Shown piece by piece: positions 42,840-52,400 of a stretch of 64,000 nt of DNA. This DNA is from Metabacillus kandeliae (GTDB lineage: Bacteria; Bacillota; Bacilli; Bacillales; Bacillaceae). The position numbers and the translations under genes are program-made. The stretch covers positions 33,354 to 97,353 of the forward strand of contig NZ_JAJOZE010000014.1 of the NCBI RefSeq assembly GCF_021166585.1, read 5' to 3'. Every line of letters begins with the position of its first letter. Positions within the stretch are counted from its first letter, which is position 1. Under the pieces are notes generated by a model, which was given only the letters and a program-made list of their open reading frames with translations, was not told where the DNA came from and did not search any database.

Positions 42840-43724
42840 ATGAATGCTTATCTTTCGCAAAAGCTGAACAGGGAAGAAGAAAAGGTGCTCTCTCCCTTAC
42901 AGGAAAAAATAAGAGCTTTTCTTCAAAATAAGCTGGCAGTAACAGGCTCATTCATTGTTTTCCTGTTTCTTTTGCTTGCCATCTTTGCTCCTGTCATTGC
43001 GCCGTCAGGGATCAATGAACAGGATCTGGTCAAGCGCCTTCTGCCTCCTGGAGCCGGCAACTTCCTTGGCACAGACGACTTTGGCCGCGATATTTTTTCA
43101 AGGGTAGTATATGGGGCGCGAATTTCCTTGTTTGTCGGCTTTTTTTCCGTTCTCGGCTCGGTAGCAGCAGGAAGCCTGCTCGGAATTGTTGCCGGCTATT
43201 ACGGAAAATTGCTTGATGCTGTCATCTCAAGGGTTTTTGATATTATGCTTGCTTTTCCAAGTATCTTATTAGCGATTGCCATCGTTTCCATCCTTGGCCC
43301 TTCTCTTGAAAATGCTCTTCTCGCCATTGCGATCATCAATGTTCCGACCTTTGGCAGGCTGATCCGTTCCAAAGTGCTCAGTGTGAAAGAAGAGGAATAC
43401 ATTACAGCAGCCAGGGCAATCGGGATGAAGGACTCCCGCATTCTTTTCAGGCATGTGCTGCCAAACAGTTTTTCACCGATTATTGTGCAGGCAACGCTTG
43501 CGATTGCAACAGCGATCATTGAAGCGGCGGCACTCGGTTTTCTCGGACTCGGAGCTCAGGCGCCGAACCCGGAATGGGGCAAGATGCTGGCTGATTCGAA
43601 GCAGTACTTGATTGATGCTCCGTGGACAATGTTTTTTCCGGGGCTTGCGATCATGCTAACCGTTCTCGGGTTTAACTTAATGGGGGACGGGCTGAGGGAT
43701 GCGCTGGATCCGAAAATGAAATAA
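42840..43724 (+). CDS. Oligopeptide/dipeptide ABC transporter permease, OppC/DppC type
   Basis: This 294-residue protein shows LLPPGAGNFLGTDDFGRDIF, permease loop KEEEYITAARAIGMKDSR, and family end FNLMGDGLRDALDPKMK. It has about six membrane segments. It starts 12 bp after the OppB-type gene with AAGGGGGGAG. It is the last gene of the operon and is followed by a strong terminator. Confidence 0.91.
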   Translation: MNAYLSQKLNREEEKVLSPLQEKIRAFLQNKLAVTGSFIVFLFLLLAIFAPVIAPSGINEQDLVKRLLPPGAGNFLGTDDFGRDIFSRVVYGARISLFVGFFSVLGSVAAGSLLGIVAGYYGKLLDAVISRVFDIMLAFPSILLAIAIVSILGPSLENALLAIAIINVPTFGRLIRSKVLSVKEEEYITAARAIGMKDSRILFRHVLPNSFSPIIVQATLAIATAIIEAAALGFLGLGAQAPNPEWGKMLADSKQYLIDAPWTMFFPGLAIMLTVLGFNLMGDGLRDALDPKMK

Positions 43725-43757
43725 GCAGGCTGCCGGGAAAAAACCGGCAGCCTGCTG
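43724..43757. terminator. Strong bidirectional terminator
   Basis: AGCAGGCTGCCGG and CCGGCAGCCTGCT form a perfect 13-bp stem around seven bases, between the convergent peptide operon and the Yip1-type gene. Confidence 0.88.
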
Positions 43758-44378
43758 TTATTGGAAGGCCATAATTGCTGGAAGAAGAAAAACCGTAAAA
43801 ACGATAATTGCGATAAGAAAAGCGAAGGCAAAAGCAACAAGGCTGCATAAAAAGGCTTTTAAAACACTGAAATGCTGTGCCTCGCTAAAAGCAAACAGCC
43901 AGATGATGTAGCTCCAAATGCCTGCAGCGAATTGGAGAAACGCCAGAAAAATTATAAGAATGGCAAGACCAGGATTTCCTCCTAAATAAGAGTCATCATA
44001 ATAGGCCCTTCCCAGGAGAAGAACAGCAAGCAGAAAAAGGGGCAGGGTAAAAATATTCGGCATCTGGGACCAGGCGCTTGCTGCCATCACATCCTTGTAA
44101 AATGCTTCCCCTTTAAACCATTTGCCAATCATATACATAATGGCTGAACCTACATAAAGGGACAATAATCCGCCAATGGCTCCAAATAGGATATCCAAGA
44201 GCAGGGCAGCGGGCCAAGGCAGCGAGCCGGCTAAATCCTTCATGCGATCGTTGTTGGCGAGCGCAGTGGCTATTCCTGCAAGAACCGCAAGCAGGATGAT
44301 AATGCCCATGCTCCGGTTTTCCATCACGCGCTTAAAGGTTTCCCGGGGCTTTGTAAAAATTCGAAATGCGTTATTCAT
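43758..44378 (-). CDS. Yip1-domain (YIP1 family) membrane protein
   Basis: The 206-residue protein has five predicted membrane helices. It starts NAFRIFTKPRETFKRVMENR, and FKGEAFYKDVMAASAWSQMP in the middle is a common block of bacterial YIP1-family proteins. The function is unknown. ATG 44378 follows AGAGGAGAA. Confidence 0.8.
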   Translation of the reverse strand: MNNAFRIFTKPRETFKRVMENRSMGIIILLAVLAGIATALANNDRMKDLAGSLPWPAALLLDILFGAIGGLLSLYVGSAIMYMIGKWFKGEAFYKDVMAASAWSQMPNIFTLPLFLLAVLLLGRAYYDDSYLGGNPGLAILIIFLAFLQFAAGIWSYIIWLFAFSEAQHFSVLKAFLCSLVAFAFAFLIAIIVFTVFLLPAIMAFQ

Positions 44379-44502
44379 TAAGTTTCTCCTCTCTTAATCT
44401 ATATATGAATGCACACAAATAGCCAGAGAACCATCTCTGACTATTTGATGATACCACTAAAATATGGATATGAAACTTATATTATGCACAGCTGAAAAGC
44501 AA

Positions 44503-44532
44503 AACAGCATCCGAATTCCGGATGCTGTTTTT
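44503..44532 (-). terminator. Terminator of ygaE (bidirectional shape)
   Basis: AACAGCATCCG pairs with CGGATGCTGTT around a 5-nt loop, with T-runs on both outgoing sides. Confidence 0.88.
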
Positions 44533-45609
44533 TTATTCAGGATCAGAAGATAATTCAATTTCGCTGTCTTCCTTATGGTGGCTCTGGTAGCTCGTAATGA
44601 GCGTATCCAAGTGCTCCAGCTGCTCACTGTAATCAAGGATGCTTCCGACAAGCGGAATGATGTGATAAAAACAGTTATGATCCTTACAGGTGTTCTGGTA
44701 TTCTGTCAGGCTTGTCATTAGGTTCTTTTTATTTCTGCTAAGCTCTTCATAAAGAAGATCAGAGGACTGAGCTTTAATTTTTCCAGTTAGCTTTAAATGA
44801 ATGCGTTCATGAAAATTGAGCAGATAGTCCAATTCAATCTCGAGCTGTTCACGGAATTTTTCTGTTGTATGAGGGAGTTCATTTTCCACTCTGTGCAGGT
44901 TTCTTAAAATGCTTAACGCTTTATTGGTCACGAGCAGCATCTGTCTGAAAAGGACAAGCTTCCTGGATTTTGCCACAACATTTTGCCTGAAGTAAGTCCG
45001 CTCTTCCTTATAAAGCAAGTACAGCTGATCCAGCTTAATCATTTTATCTTTCAGCTTATCGATATCTTCCTTAAGAGCCGTATGTTCAGATGCCTGGCGA
45101 AGACTTAATCTGATCCATTTCAGAATTTCCTCTGAATTGGCGACAATGCGGCTGTATACCTTTTTTTCATATTTTGGCGGAAGAAAGATCAGATTAACAA
45201 GAAAGGCAGCTGCCACACCGAGCATAACCGTGCCGAATCGCATGAGAGCAAACTGAAGGAAGTGATCGCCCTGGCTTTCCATGATGGCAACTACTGTAAC
45301 AAGCGATACAGCTATTGTATTTTCAATCTTAAGCCTCAGGTTGATCATGATGACAATGACAACGGTCAGGCCGATAATAAACGGATGCGGGCCGAATACA
45401 AGGCCAAAGGCAATCGCAAACGCGGCACCGATAATGTTTGCCTGTATCTGTTCAATCATGGAAAGATATGACCGGTAAATCGTAGGCTGGATCGCAAATA
45501 TCGCAGAAATCCCCGCAAAGGCAGGTGATGGAAGATTTAAAATGCCTGCAATCCAAAGCGCTAAAGTCATGGCAATCCCCGTTTTAATAATCCGTGCACC
45601 AAGTTTCAT
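44533..45609 (-). CDS. ygaE: UPF0421/aromatic-acid-exporter-like membrane protein YgaE
   Basis: This 358-residue protein has an N-terminal membrane domain (about 1-145: KLGARIIKTGIAMTLALWIA, PTIYRSYLSMIEQIQANIIG, ENTIAVSLVTVVAIMESQG). A long soluble helical domain follows. This is the ArAE_1/UPF0421 layout of B. subtilis YgaE. It may export small aromatic acids, but this has not been shown for the family. Its position between ygaD and gsaB is conserved, although separated by inserted genes. Confidence 0.85.
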   Translation of the reverse strand: MKLGARIIKTGIAMTLALWIAGILNLPSPAFAGISAIFAIQPTIYRSYLSMIEQIQANIIGAAFAIAFGLVFGPHPFIIGLTVVIVIMINLRLKIENTIAVSLVTVVAIMESQGDHFLQFALMRFGTVMLGVAAAFLVNLIFLPPKYEKKVYSRIVANSEEILKWIRLSLRQASEHTALKEDIDKLKDKMIKLDQLYLLYKEERTYFRQNVVAKSRKLVLFRQMLLVTNKALSILRNLHRVENELPHTTEKFREQLEIELDYLLNFHERIHLKLTGKIKAQSSDLLYEELSRNKKNLMTSLTEYQNTCKDHNCFYHIIPLVGSILDYSEQLEHLDTLITSYQSHHKEDSEIELSSDPE

Positions 45610-45878
45610 TTTATTTCGTTAGACATTCCCTTCAAAAGTAAGAATATAAAAGTGCTGTTACTAAGAATAAAAGATCTATCTCACAAAGTTGTAATATACA
45701 GGGTTTAAATAGATTATTCAAGATACTATACCCTAATCTGCTGAAAAAATGAACACCTAAAGGACTATACAAAGTTATCGGAAAATTATAAACCCTTTAA
45801 TTAGCATATAGCATACGGATCAAGTAAAGTATCAATTATAGCAAAGTATTTTTATAGAAGCTTGGATGCTCTTGTTTT

Positions 45879-45897
45879 TGAAAACGTTTACTATACT
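45879..45897 (+). promoter_or_regulatory. Perfect cre site and -10 element before the alpha-mannosidase
   Basis: TGAAAACGTTTACT (45879-45892) matches the cre consensus TGWAARCGYTWNCW at all 14 positions and abuts TATACT (45892-45897), a probable -10. The -35 (CTCTTG, 45869) is poor. CcpA would repress by steric block. Elsewhere in 45610-45971 I see only AT-rich sequence. Confidence 0.8.
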
Positions 45898-45971
45898 CAT
45901 CTGCTTTTCGAGCCGGCCCCAGCTTGAAAAAAATTAAATCAAAATATGCGAAAAGGGAGTGTCTGAGCAGG

Positions 45972-48900
45972 ATGTTTTGGACTGTCGAAAAATTGGAAAA
46001 GCGAATAAAGGAGTTGGCTTCATACCGGTACAGGGAGGTTCTGCCCCTTGAAAGCTTTCAAGCACTGCTGGATCTAGATGGCGAGGTTTCTGCCAGGCAG
46101 CCGGAAGAAGGTGAATGGGCAGAAATGAAAATCGGTGAACGATGGGAAGGCCGGGATACATATATATGGCTGAAGGCCTCTGTATCCTTTCCGGAAGGCT
46201 GGAAAGGGAAAAAAATTGTCGGAGTCTTTGATTTTGGCAAAACAGGCAGCGGGCATAATTCCGGTTTCGAATCCCTTCTTTATGTAAATGGCACGCCTTA
46301 TCAGGGAGTGGATCTGAATCACCAGGAGGTTTTTTTCAAGAGTGAGCTTGCCGGGGAAACGGCAGAGCTTTGCTTCCGCCTATGGTCAGGACTTGAAGGA
46401 GGCGGAAAAAGAACCCTTCAGGAGCACAGGCTGAATACAGCATTTCTGGCCTGTCTTGATGAAAAAGCAGACGATCTTTTCTTTACCTCCTATGCGGCAC
46501 TTGAGACCGTGAAGTATTTGGATGAACACCAGCCTGAACGGCAGCAGCTTCTCTCAGCAGCTGACAGAGCCTTCCTTAAAATAGACTGGTCAGAGCCAGG
46601 TTCAGAGGAGTTCTATCAATCGATCTATGAAGCCCAATCTCTATTAAACAATGAAATAGAAAAGATTCCGAACCATTATCCTGTTACGGTAACGGCGATC
46701 GGCCACACCCACATTGATGTGGCATGGCTCTGGCGGCTGAAGCATACGAGAGAAAAAGCAGCCCGCTCATTTTTCACTGTGCTGCGCCTGATGGAGCAAT
46801 ACCCGGATTACACGTTTCTGCAGACACAGCCGCAGCTCTATGATTATATGAAGCAGGATTATCCGGAGATTTACAGCCAGATAAAGGAGCGGGCAGAGGA
46901 GGGCCGCTGGGAGACAGATGGCGGCATGTGGCTTGAAGCGGACTGTAACCTCACCTCAGGCGAATCGCTTGTCCGGCAGCTTTTGTACGGCACGAAGTTT
47001 TTCCGGGAAGAGTTCGGGAAGGATTGCGAATACTTGTGGCTTCCGGATGTTTTCGGATACAGCTGGGCGCTTCCGCAGATTCTCATCAAGTCGGGGATCA
47101 AAACATTCATGACAACGAAAATCAGCTGGAATCAGTTTAACCGGATGCCGCATGATACGTTCAAATGGCGGGGCATCGACGGAACGGAAATCCTGACTCA
47201 TTTTATTACAACACCAGAGGATGCCCGCTGGTTTTATACGTATAACGGCGTGATTACCCCAAGATCGGTAAAAGGCATCTGGGAAAATTACCGGGACAAA
47301 GGGGTGAATCAGGAGCTGCTGCTGTCATATGGATACGGTGACGGAGGCGGCGGAGTGAACAGGGAAATGCTTGAAATGCGAAGAAGGCTTGATAAAATGC
47401 CGGGGATTCCTGCTGTAAAAACGGGACGCGCTGACAGCTATTTCCGCCGGCTGCATGAAACGGTGGAAAAAAGTGATCAGTACGTTCATACATGGGACGG
47501 CGAGCTGTATCTGGAATATCACCGCGGCACCTATACAAGCCAGGGCTGCAACAAGCGGATGAACCGGAAAATGGAGCTGCTGCTGAGAGAAGCCGAGTGG
47601 CTGAATACCGTGCAGAGCATCCGGAGCGGGAACTGGAGCAGCTATCCTGCTGAAGATCTGGCGGAAAGCTGGAAGATTGTCCTGAGGAATCAATTTCATG
47701 ATATTATCCCAGGCTCCTCGATCAGGGAAGTATACGAAGACAGCCGGGAAGAATACGAGCAGGCTTTTTCGCTTGCCAGTCAGGCATGGAAGCAGGCTGC
47801 GGCTTCTCTTCTAGAAATGAAAGAAAAGGATGCTGTGACACTGTTCAATTCATCAGGCTGGGAACGAAGTGAATGTGTCGAGATCAAGGATTTTGGCGAC
47901 AGAAGCCTGCTTTTTAAAGATGAACAGGGCAAACAGCTGAACATGCAGAAAACCTATGATGGCAACTGGCTTCTGTTTGCAGAAAATGTCCCGGCACTTG
48001 GAGCTGTTTCGCTCACTGCACACGAAGGAAAGCTGGAAGAGACATCCTCGTTTCAGGTAAACGGACGAAAGCTATCAACACCATATTATGAAATTGTATG
48101 GAACGAATCAGGGCAGTTCACTTCGATTTACGATAAAGAAAATAACAGAGAAGTGCTTGCACAGGGAGCGGCAGGAAATATTCTGCAAGTTTTCGAGGAC
48201 AAGCCGATGCAGTTTGATGCATGGGACATTGATCTTTACTATCAGCAAAAAATGAAAATAATCACCAGGCTGACAGAGGAACAGGTTCTTGAAAATGGCA
48301 AGCTGAGGTGTGTGCTCGGCTTCAGCTGGAAATACGGGAGCTCTGAAATTCAGCAAAAAATCATGTTTTATGCGAACTCCCGCCGCATTGACTTTGAAAC
48401 AAAGGTGGACTGGCATGAACGCGATCAGCTGTTAAAAGCAGCCTTTCCCGTGGATATCCGCGCCACAGAGGCAACATATGACATTCAATACGGCAATGTT
48501 AAACGGCCGACGCATTGGAACACATCATGGGATTACGCGAGATTTGAGACCGTTGCCCATCAATGGGCAGACTTGTCTGAAACAGGCTATGGCGTCAGTC
48601 TCCTGAACGACTGCAAATACGGCCATGATATCAAGGACAATGTGATGCGGCTTACGCTGCTGAAGTCAGCCGTCTATCCGGATATCGAAGCCGATCAGGG
48701 AGAGCACATCTTCACGTATTCCCTGTTTCCGCACAGCGGCAGCTGGCTTGAAGGCAGCACAGTGCAGGAAGCATGGTCACTGAATAATCCTCTGATTCCT
48801 GCTGCTGGCGAAATGGCCAAGCAGTCTCTTTTCACGGTTGAGGGCTCTCATTTGATGATTGACTCTGTGAAAAAAGGAGAATTCGACGACTGCCTGATTC

Positions 48901-49088
48901 TGCGTCTCCATGAATATGCCGGAGCAAGAGGCACTGTGGAAATAAAAAGCGATCACCGCATCCTTTCCATTCATGAATGTGACTTAATGGAAAGAGAAGA
49001 CAGCGAAAATAGAAGCAGCAACCAGAACTCCTTCAGCATCAAGCCGTATGAAATTAAAACATTTGCGGTGCGGTTGGAGCTGGAATGA
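45972..49088 (+). CDS. Alpha-mannosidase, glycoside hydrolase family 38
   Basis: This 1038-residue enzyme has an N-terminal beta domain. The GH38 catalytic domain follows, with zinc motif GHTHIDVAWLWRLKHTREKA and nucleophile Asp in WLPDVFGYSWALPQI. NQFHDIIPGSSIREVYEDS and the C-terminal beta domains complete it. It hydrolyses alpha-mannosides, probably in the cytoplasm since no signal peptide is present. I choose ATG 45972 because homologues begin MFWTVEKLEKR-like and GGGAG lies about 12 bases upstream; an in-frame TTG exists at 45924. A perfect cre site precedes it. It stands alone, away from any mannoside transporter. Confidence 0.92.
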   Translation: MFWTVEKLEKRIKELASYRYREVLPLESFQALLDLDGEVSARQPEEGEWAEMKIGERWEGRDTYIWLKASVSFPEGWKGKKIVGVFDFGKTGSGHNSGFESLLYVNGTPYQGVDLNHQEVFFKSELAGETAELCFRLWSGLEGGGKRTLQEHRLNTAFLACLDEKADDLFFTSYAALETVKYLDEHQPERQQLLSAADRAFLKIDWSEPGSEEFYQSIYEAQSLLNNEIEKIPNHYPVTVTAIGHTHIDVAWLWRLKHTREKAARSFFTVLRLMEQYPDYTFLQTQPQLYDYMKQDYPEIYSQIKERAEEGRWETDGGMWLEADCNLTSGESLVRQLLYGTKFFREEFGKDCEYLWLPDVFGYSWALPQILIKSGIKTFMTTKISWNQFNRMPHDTFKWRGIDGTEILTHFITTPEDARWFYTYNGVITPRSVKGIWENYRDKGVNQELLLSYGYGDGGGGVNREMLEMRRRLDKMPGIPAVKTGRADSYFRRLHETVEKSDQYVHTWDGELYLEYHRGTYTSQGCNKRMNRKMELLLREAEWLNTVQSIRSGNWSSYPAEDLAESWKIVLRNQFHDIIPGSSIREVYEDSREEYEQAFSLASQAWKQAAASLLEMKEKDAVTLFNSSGWERSECVEIKDFGDRSLLFKDEQGKQLNMQKTYDGNWLLFAENVPALGAVSLTAHEGKLEETSSFQVNGRKLSTPYYEIVWNESGQFTSIYDKENNREVLAQGAAGNILQVFEDKPMQFDAWDIDLYYQQKMKIITRLTEEQVLENGKLRCVLGFSWKYGSSEIQQKIMFYANSRRIDFETKVDWHERDQLLKAAFPVDIRATEATYDIQYGNVKRPTHWNTSWDYARFETVAHQWADLSETGYGVSLLNDCKYGHDIKDNVMRLTLLKSAVYPDIEADQGEHIFTYSLFPHSGSWLEGSTVQEAWSLNNPLIPAAGEMAKQSLFTVEGSHLMIDSVKKGEFDDCLILRLHEYAGARGTVEIKSDHRILSIHECDLMEREDSENRSSNQNSFSIKPYEIKTFAVRLELE

Positions 49089-49173
49089 TGGATAGCCAGT
49101 TTTAAACGAAGCCTATTATGCTATATGAGGAAGAAATTCACCAGATTGTTAGATAAATTAACAAGTAGCCTTT

Positions 49174-49345
49174 GTTAAAGGGAAATGTTGATTTTAAAAC
49201 ACCTGTTGATTGGAGCGGCAGGCGGGAGACTCCTGCGGGAGCAGCGGGACAGGTGAGACCCCGCAGGCGCAATAGCGCCGAGGAGGCTCAGCGCCCGCCC
49301 CGCGGAAAGCGGACGCCTGCAGCGTAAATCAACAGACAAATTAAA
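49174..49345 (+). repeat. Dispersed GC-rich repeat I, copy 2
   Basis: The core 49203-49335 is bounded by CTGTTGATT/AATCAACAG and contains GGCGCAATAGCGCC. It has the same orientation as copy 1 and is the least decayed copy. It fills most of the gap between the alpha-mannosidase and gltB. Confidence 0.92.
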
Positions 49346-49370
49346 AATGCCGCCAAAAATGTGTGCAAAG

Positions 49371-49410
49371 AAAGAAGCATGAGATTCCTAGCGAAATCTC
49401 ATGCTTCTTT
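49371..49410. terminator. Terminator downstream of gltB
   Basis: AAAGAAGCATGAGATT and AATCTCATGCTTCTTT form a perfect 16-bp stem around eight bases, in position to end minus-strand transcripts from gltB and any plus-strand read-through. Confidence 0.85.
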
Positions 49411-49479
49411 ATATGTCGGTGGCTTTATGGTTTTTAAAAGAATGTCTTCCCGGTATTCCAGTTCAAATATTCTACTCAA

Positions 49480-52400
49480 TCACTCCGTAGAAACAGAAGG
49501 ATCCGCCTGTTCCTTCACAGGAATCAGTTCAAAGAAATGCTTCTCAGGTTCTGTTAACAGCTGTTCAAGAGAAAGGGCTTCTTCGCTCTGCCCGTGGCTT
49601 CTGAGAGTTTCGATGTAAGTACCGAGCAATTCTTTCACATCTGCTTTTCCTTTTTCGGAAAGGCTCAGCACATTGATTTTAGCGCCTTTTGCTACACGTC
49701 TTTCGATGGCAGCTTTTGTGAGACCCATTTCCGGCTGGTGGCGTACATAGACGGCGCCGCCTGTCATGCCGGCACAGATCCATGGTCCCGGATCGCCGAG
49801 AACAAGTCCGCGTCCGTTTGTCATGTATTCAAACGCAAATCCTTTGATGTTGCTGTTAGTGCCGATGTTGCCATATTCCTGTTCAGGAATCGGCTGTTCC
49901 AGCTGGCCGCCGATAATCATGTCAGCTCCGGAGAGACGGATTCCGGCGCGGGCATCAGCATTCCCCTGTACAAGAAGGAGGCCGTGCTGAGCGCCATAGC
50001 CGAAGCCTTTGCCGACTGATCCGCTGTAATAGCTGCCGTCCGCTCCTTTAGCCTTCAGGACGCGGATGGAGCCGCCGAAAGAGGTTTTTCCTGTGCCGTC
50101 CTGTGAGCCGCCTTCAACGGAAATGTTAATGCCTGCTGTATTGTAGGCGCCAAGTCCGTTTCCAGGTACAGAGCCGTCCCGGTATTCCAGGTTCACATCG
50201 TCAAGCGCTGTATAAGAGCCATCCAGTCTTCCGCGCACCCTGTGGCAGGAAACGCGGCTTCCGAGAACGCGCTGGCTGGAGGTAACGCTTGAAAAGCTTC
50301 TGGATTCGTGCAGCTCTTCTACTCTCAAATCCAGATACTCCGCACCTGCAGCAACAGCGAGTCTGTTTTCCTGTGTGCTTGCTGCCACTTCCTGATGAGC
50401 GATGTTAGGAATATCCAGGTTTTCAAGCAGGAGGGACAGGTCCATGCTGTCATGGGCTTTTGACTGAACAAGCAGATCAGAGCGGCCGACAAGATCCTGC
50501 AGGCGGTCAATGCCCATTGAGGCAGCAAGTGCCTGCACTTCTTTGCCGAAGGCTGTGAAAAGGTTGATCAGACCGCCGACTGCGCGTCCGTATTCACGCG
50601 GAACAAAGCGGCGAAGGCCGTGCTCTTTTGCCTGAGCCTCTGACTCAATTTGAGTGGCAATTCCGACGTGGCATGTATCCAAGTGACAGCCTTTGCATGT
50701 TGTACAGCCGATCGCAATCATGGACAGTGTGCCAAAGCCGATTCGGTTGGCGCCAAGAAGCATCACTTTCACAACGTCTTCGGCGCTCTTGATGCCGCCG
50801 TCAGCCCAAAGCTCGACTTTATGGCGGAGGCCAGCTTCATGCAAGGCATTGTGGGCTGATTTCACACCGATTTCTACCGGCAATCCTACATATTGAAGCG
50901 CATGAATTCTCGCTGCACCTGTTCCGCCGTCAAAGCCGCTCAATGTAATAATGTCAGCGCCGGCTTTGGCAATGCCGACTGCAATTGTTCCGATATTCGG
51001 TACAACCGGCACTTTCACGGCAACCTTTGCCTGATCATTGCCGGTTTTCAGCTCTGTGATCATTTGCGCCAAATCTTCAATGGAATAGATGTCATGGTTA
51101 TTGGACGGTGAAATCAAGTCAGAACCGATGGTGGCGTTCCGCGCTTCCGCAATTTTGGCTGTTACCTTTGATCCCGGCAAATGACCGCCTTCGCCGGGTT
51201 TTGCACCCTGGCCGATTTTGATTTCCAATAGATTGGAAGAGTTCAAGAGCTCCGCGTTCACGCCGAACCGCCCTGAGGCAATCTGCTGTCCGCGTGTGCG
51301 CGGATATTTTCCGAGCATATCTTTAATTTCCCCGCCCTCGCCGTTTAAGCTGATCATGTTCAGCTGGTCGGCGGCTTCCGCATAGGCCCTGAAGGCAATT
51401 TCATTCTGGGAGCCGAAGGACATCGAAGAAATGATAAACGGCAGGCTGTGCTCGCCGACTGAGACGTCCACTTTTTCCTGCGGCAGGGAAGATGGTGCTT
51501 TTTTCAGTTCTGTCAGATGGCGGATCGCAATCGGATTGGCCTGCTCCTGCTCGGAGATTTTTTCTCTGTAGGCATCATACTCGCCTGTAGAAGCCATGTC
51601 GCCGATCGCTTTCCAGATCCGCGGGAAAATATGAAACGTTTTTCCTGGACGCGCTTTTTCATCCTGGAATTCCTGCGCCCGCTGAATCGCATCCTGCTTC
51701 ATGCTCTCAAAATTGTTTTTCAGTTCAGCTGATCCGAGGAAGTTCACAATGCCGAGTGCTTCTTCAACCTCTGTATTTAGTCCGATGGCAGAGAACAAGC
51801 GGCCATACCCGCGAAGCTCATGAATGCCGATTGTTGAAATGACCTTTTCAAGCCCTTTGTTCATCGCGCCGAAAAGATTCACAGCAGGCTTCAGCGTTTC
51901 TTCTTCAGCAACTGTCGCAAACAATAAGTAAGGACTGAGCAGGTTTGCGCCTAACCCAAATGCCGTGATCACGTCATGCAGGGAGCGGATGCTGCCGGAA
52001 CGGAGCAGAATGCTCGCTTCGCGGCGCAGTTTTGCCGTCACAAGCGCCTGGTCAATATAGGCTGTGATAAGATGCGGATCGATCCAAAGCTTTCCGTCGC
52101 TATGCGCCAAACCGTCATCAATAACAAGAAGGGCAGCGCCATCCTTAACGGCTTCAACTGCTTCTATGGAAAGACGCTCAAGTGCATCCCGCAGCTCTTC
52201 CTCTTCTGTGAACACAGCCTGCAGAAGATAGAGCTGCCTGTTTTTCGAAAATTTTTCTACCACTTCTTCATATGGAAGCTGTCCTGTTTCACCGCTTGAT
52301 TGGCTCGCAAGCTGTCCTTCAAGCAGTATCGGGGACGGCAGCTCTACAACCATGCTGCGCTCATGCTTTTCAAAAAGAGAAGGGCGCTTTCCAATAACTG

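Noticed and set aside
45924..45971. Earlier TTG start for the alpha-mannosidase
   Set aside because: It has no ribosome binding site, and related enzymes begin at the MFWTVEKL position.
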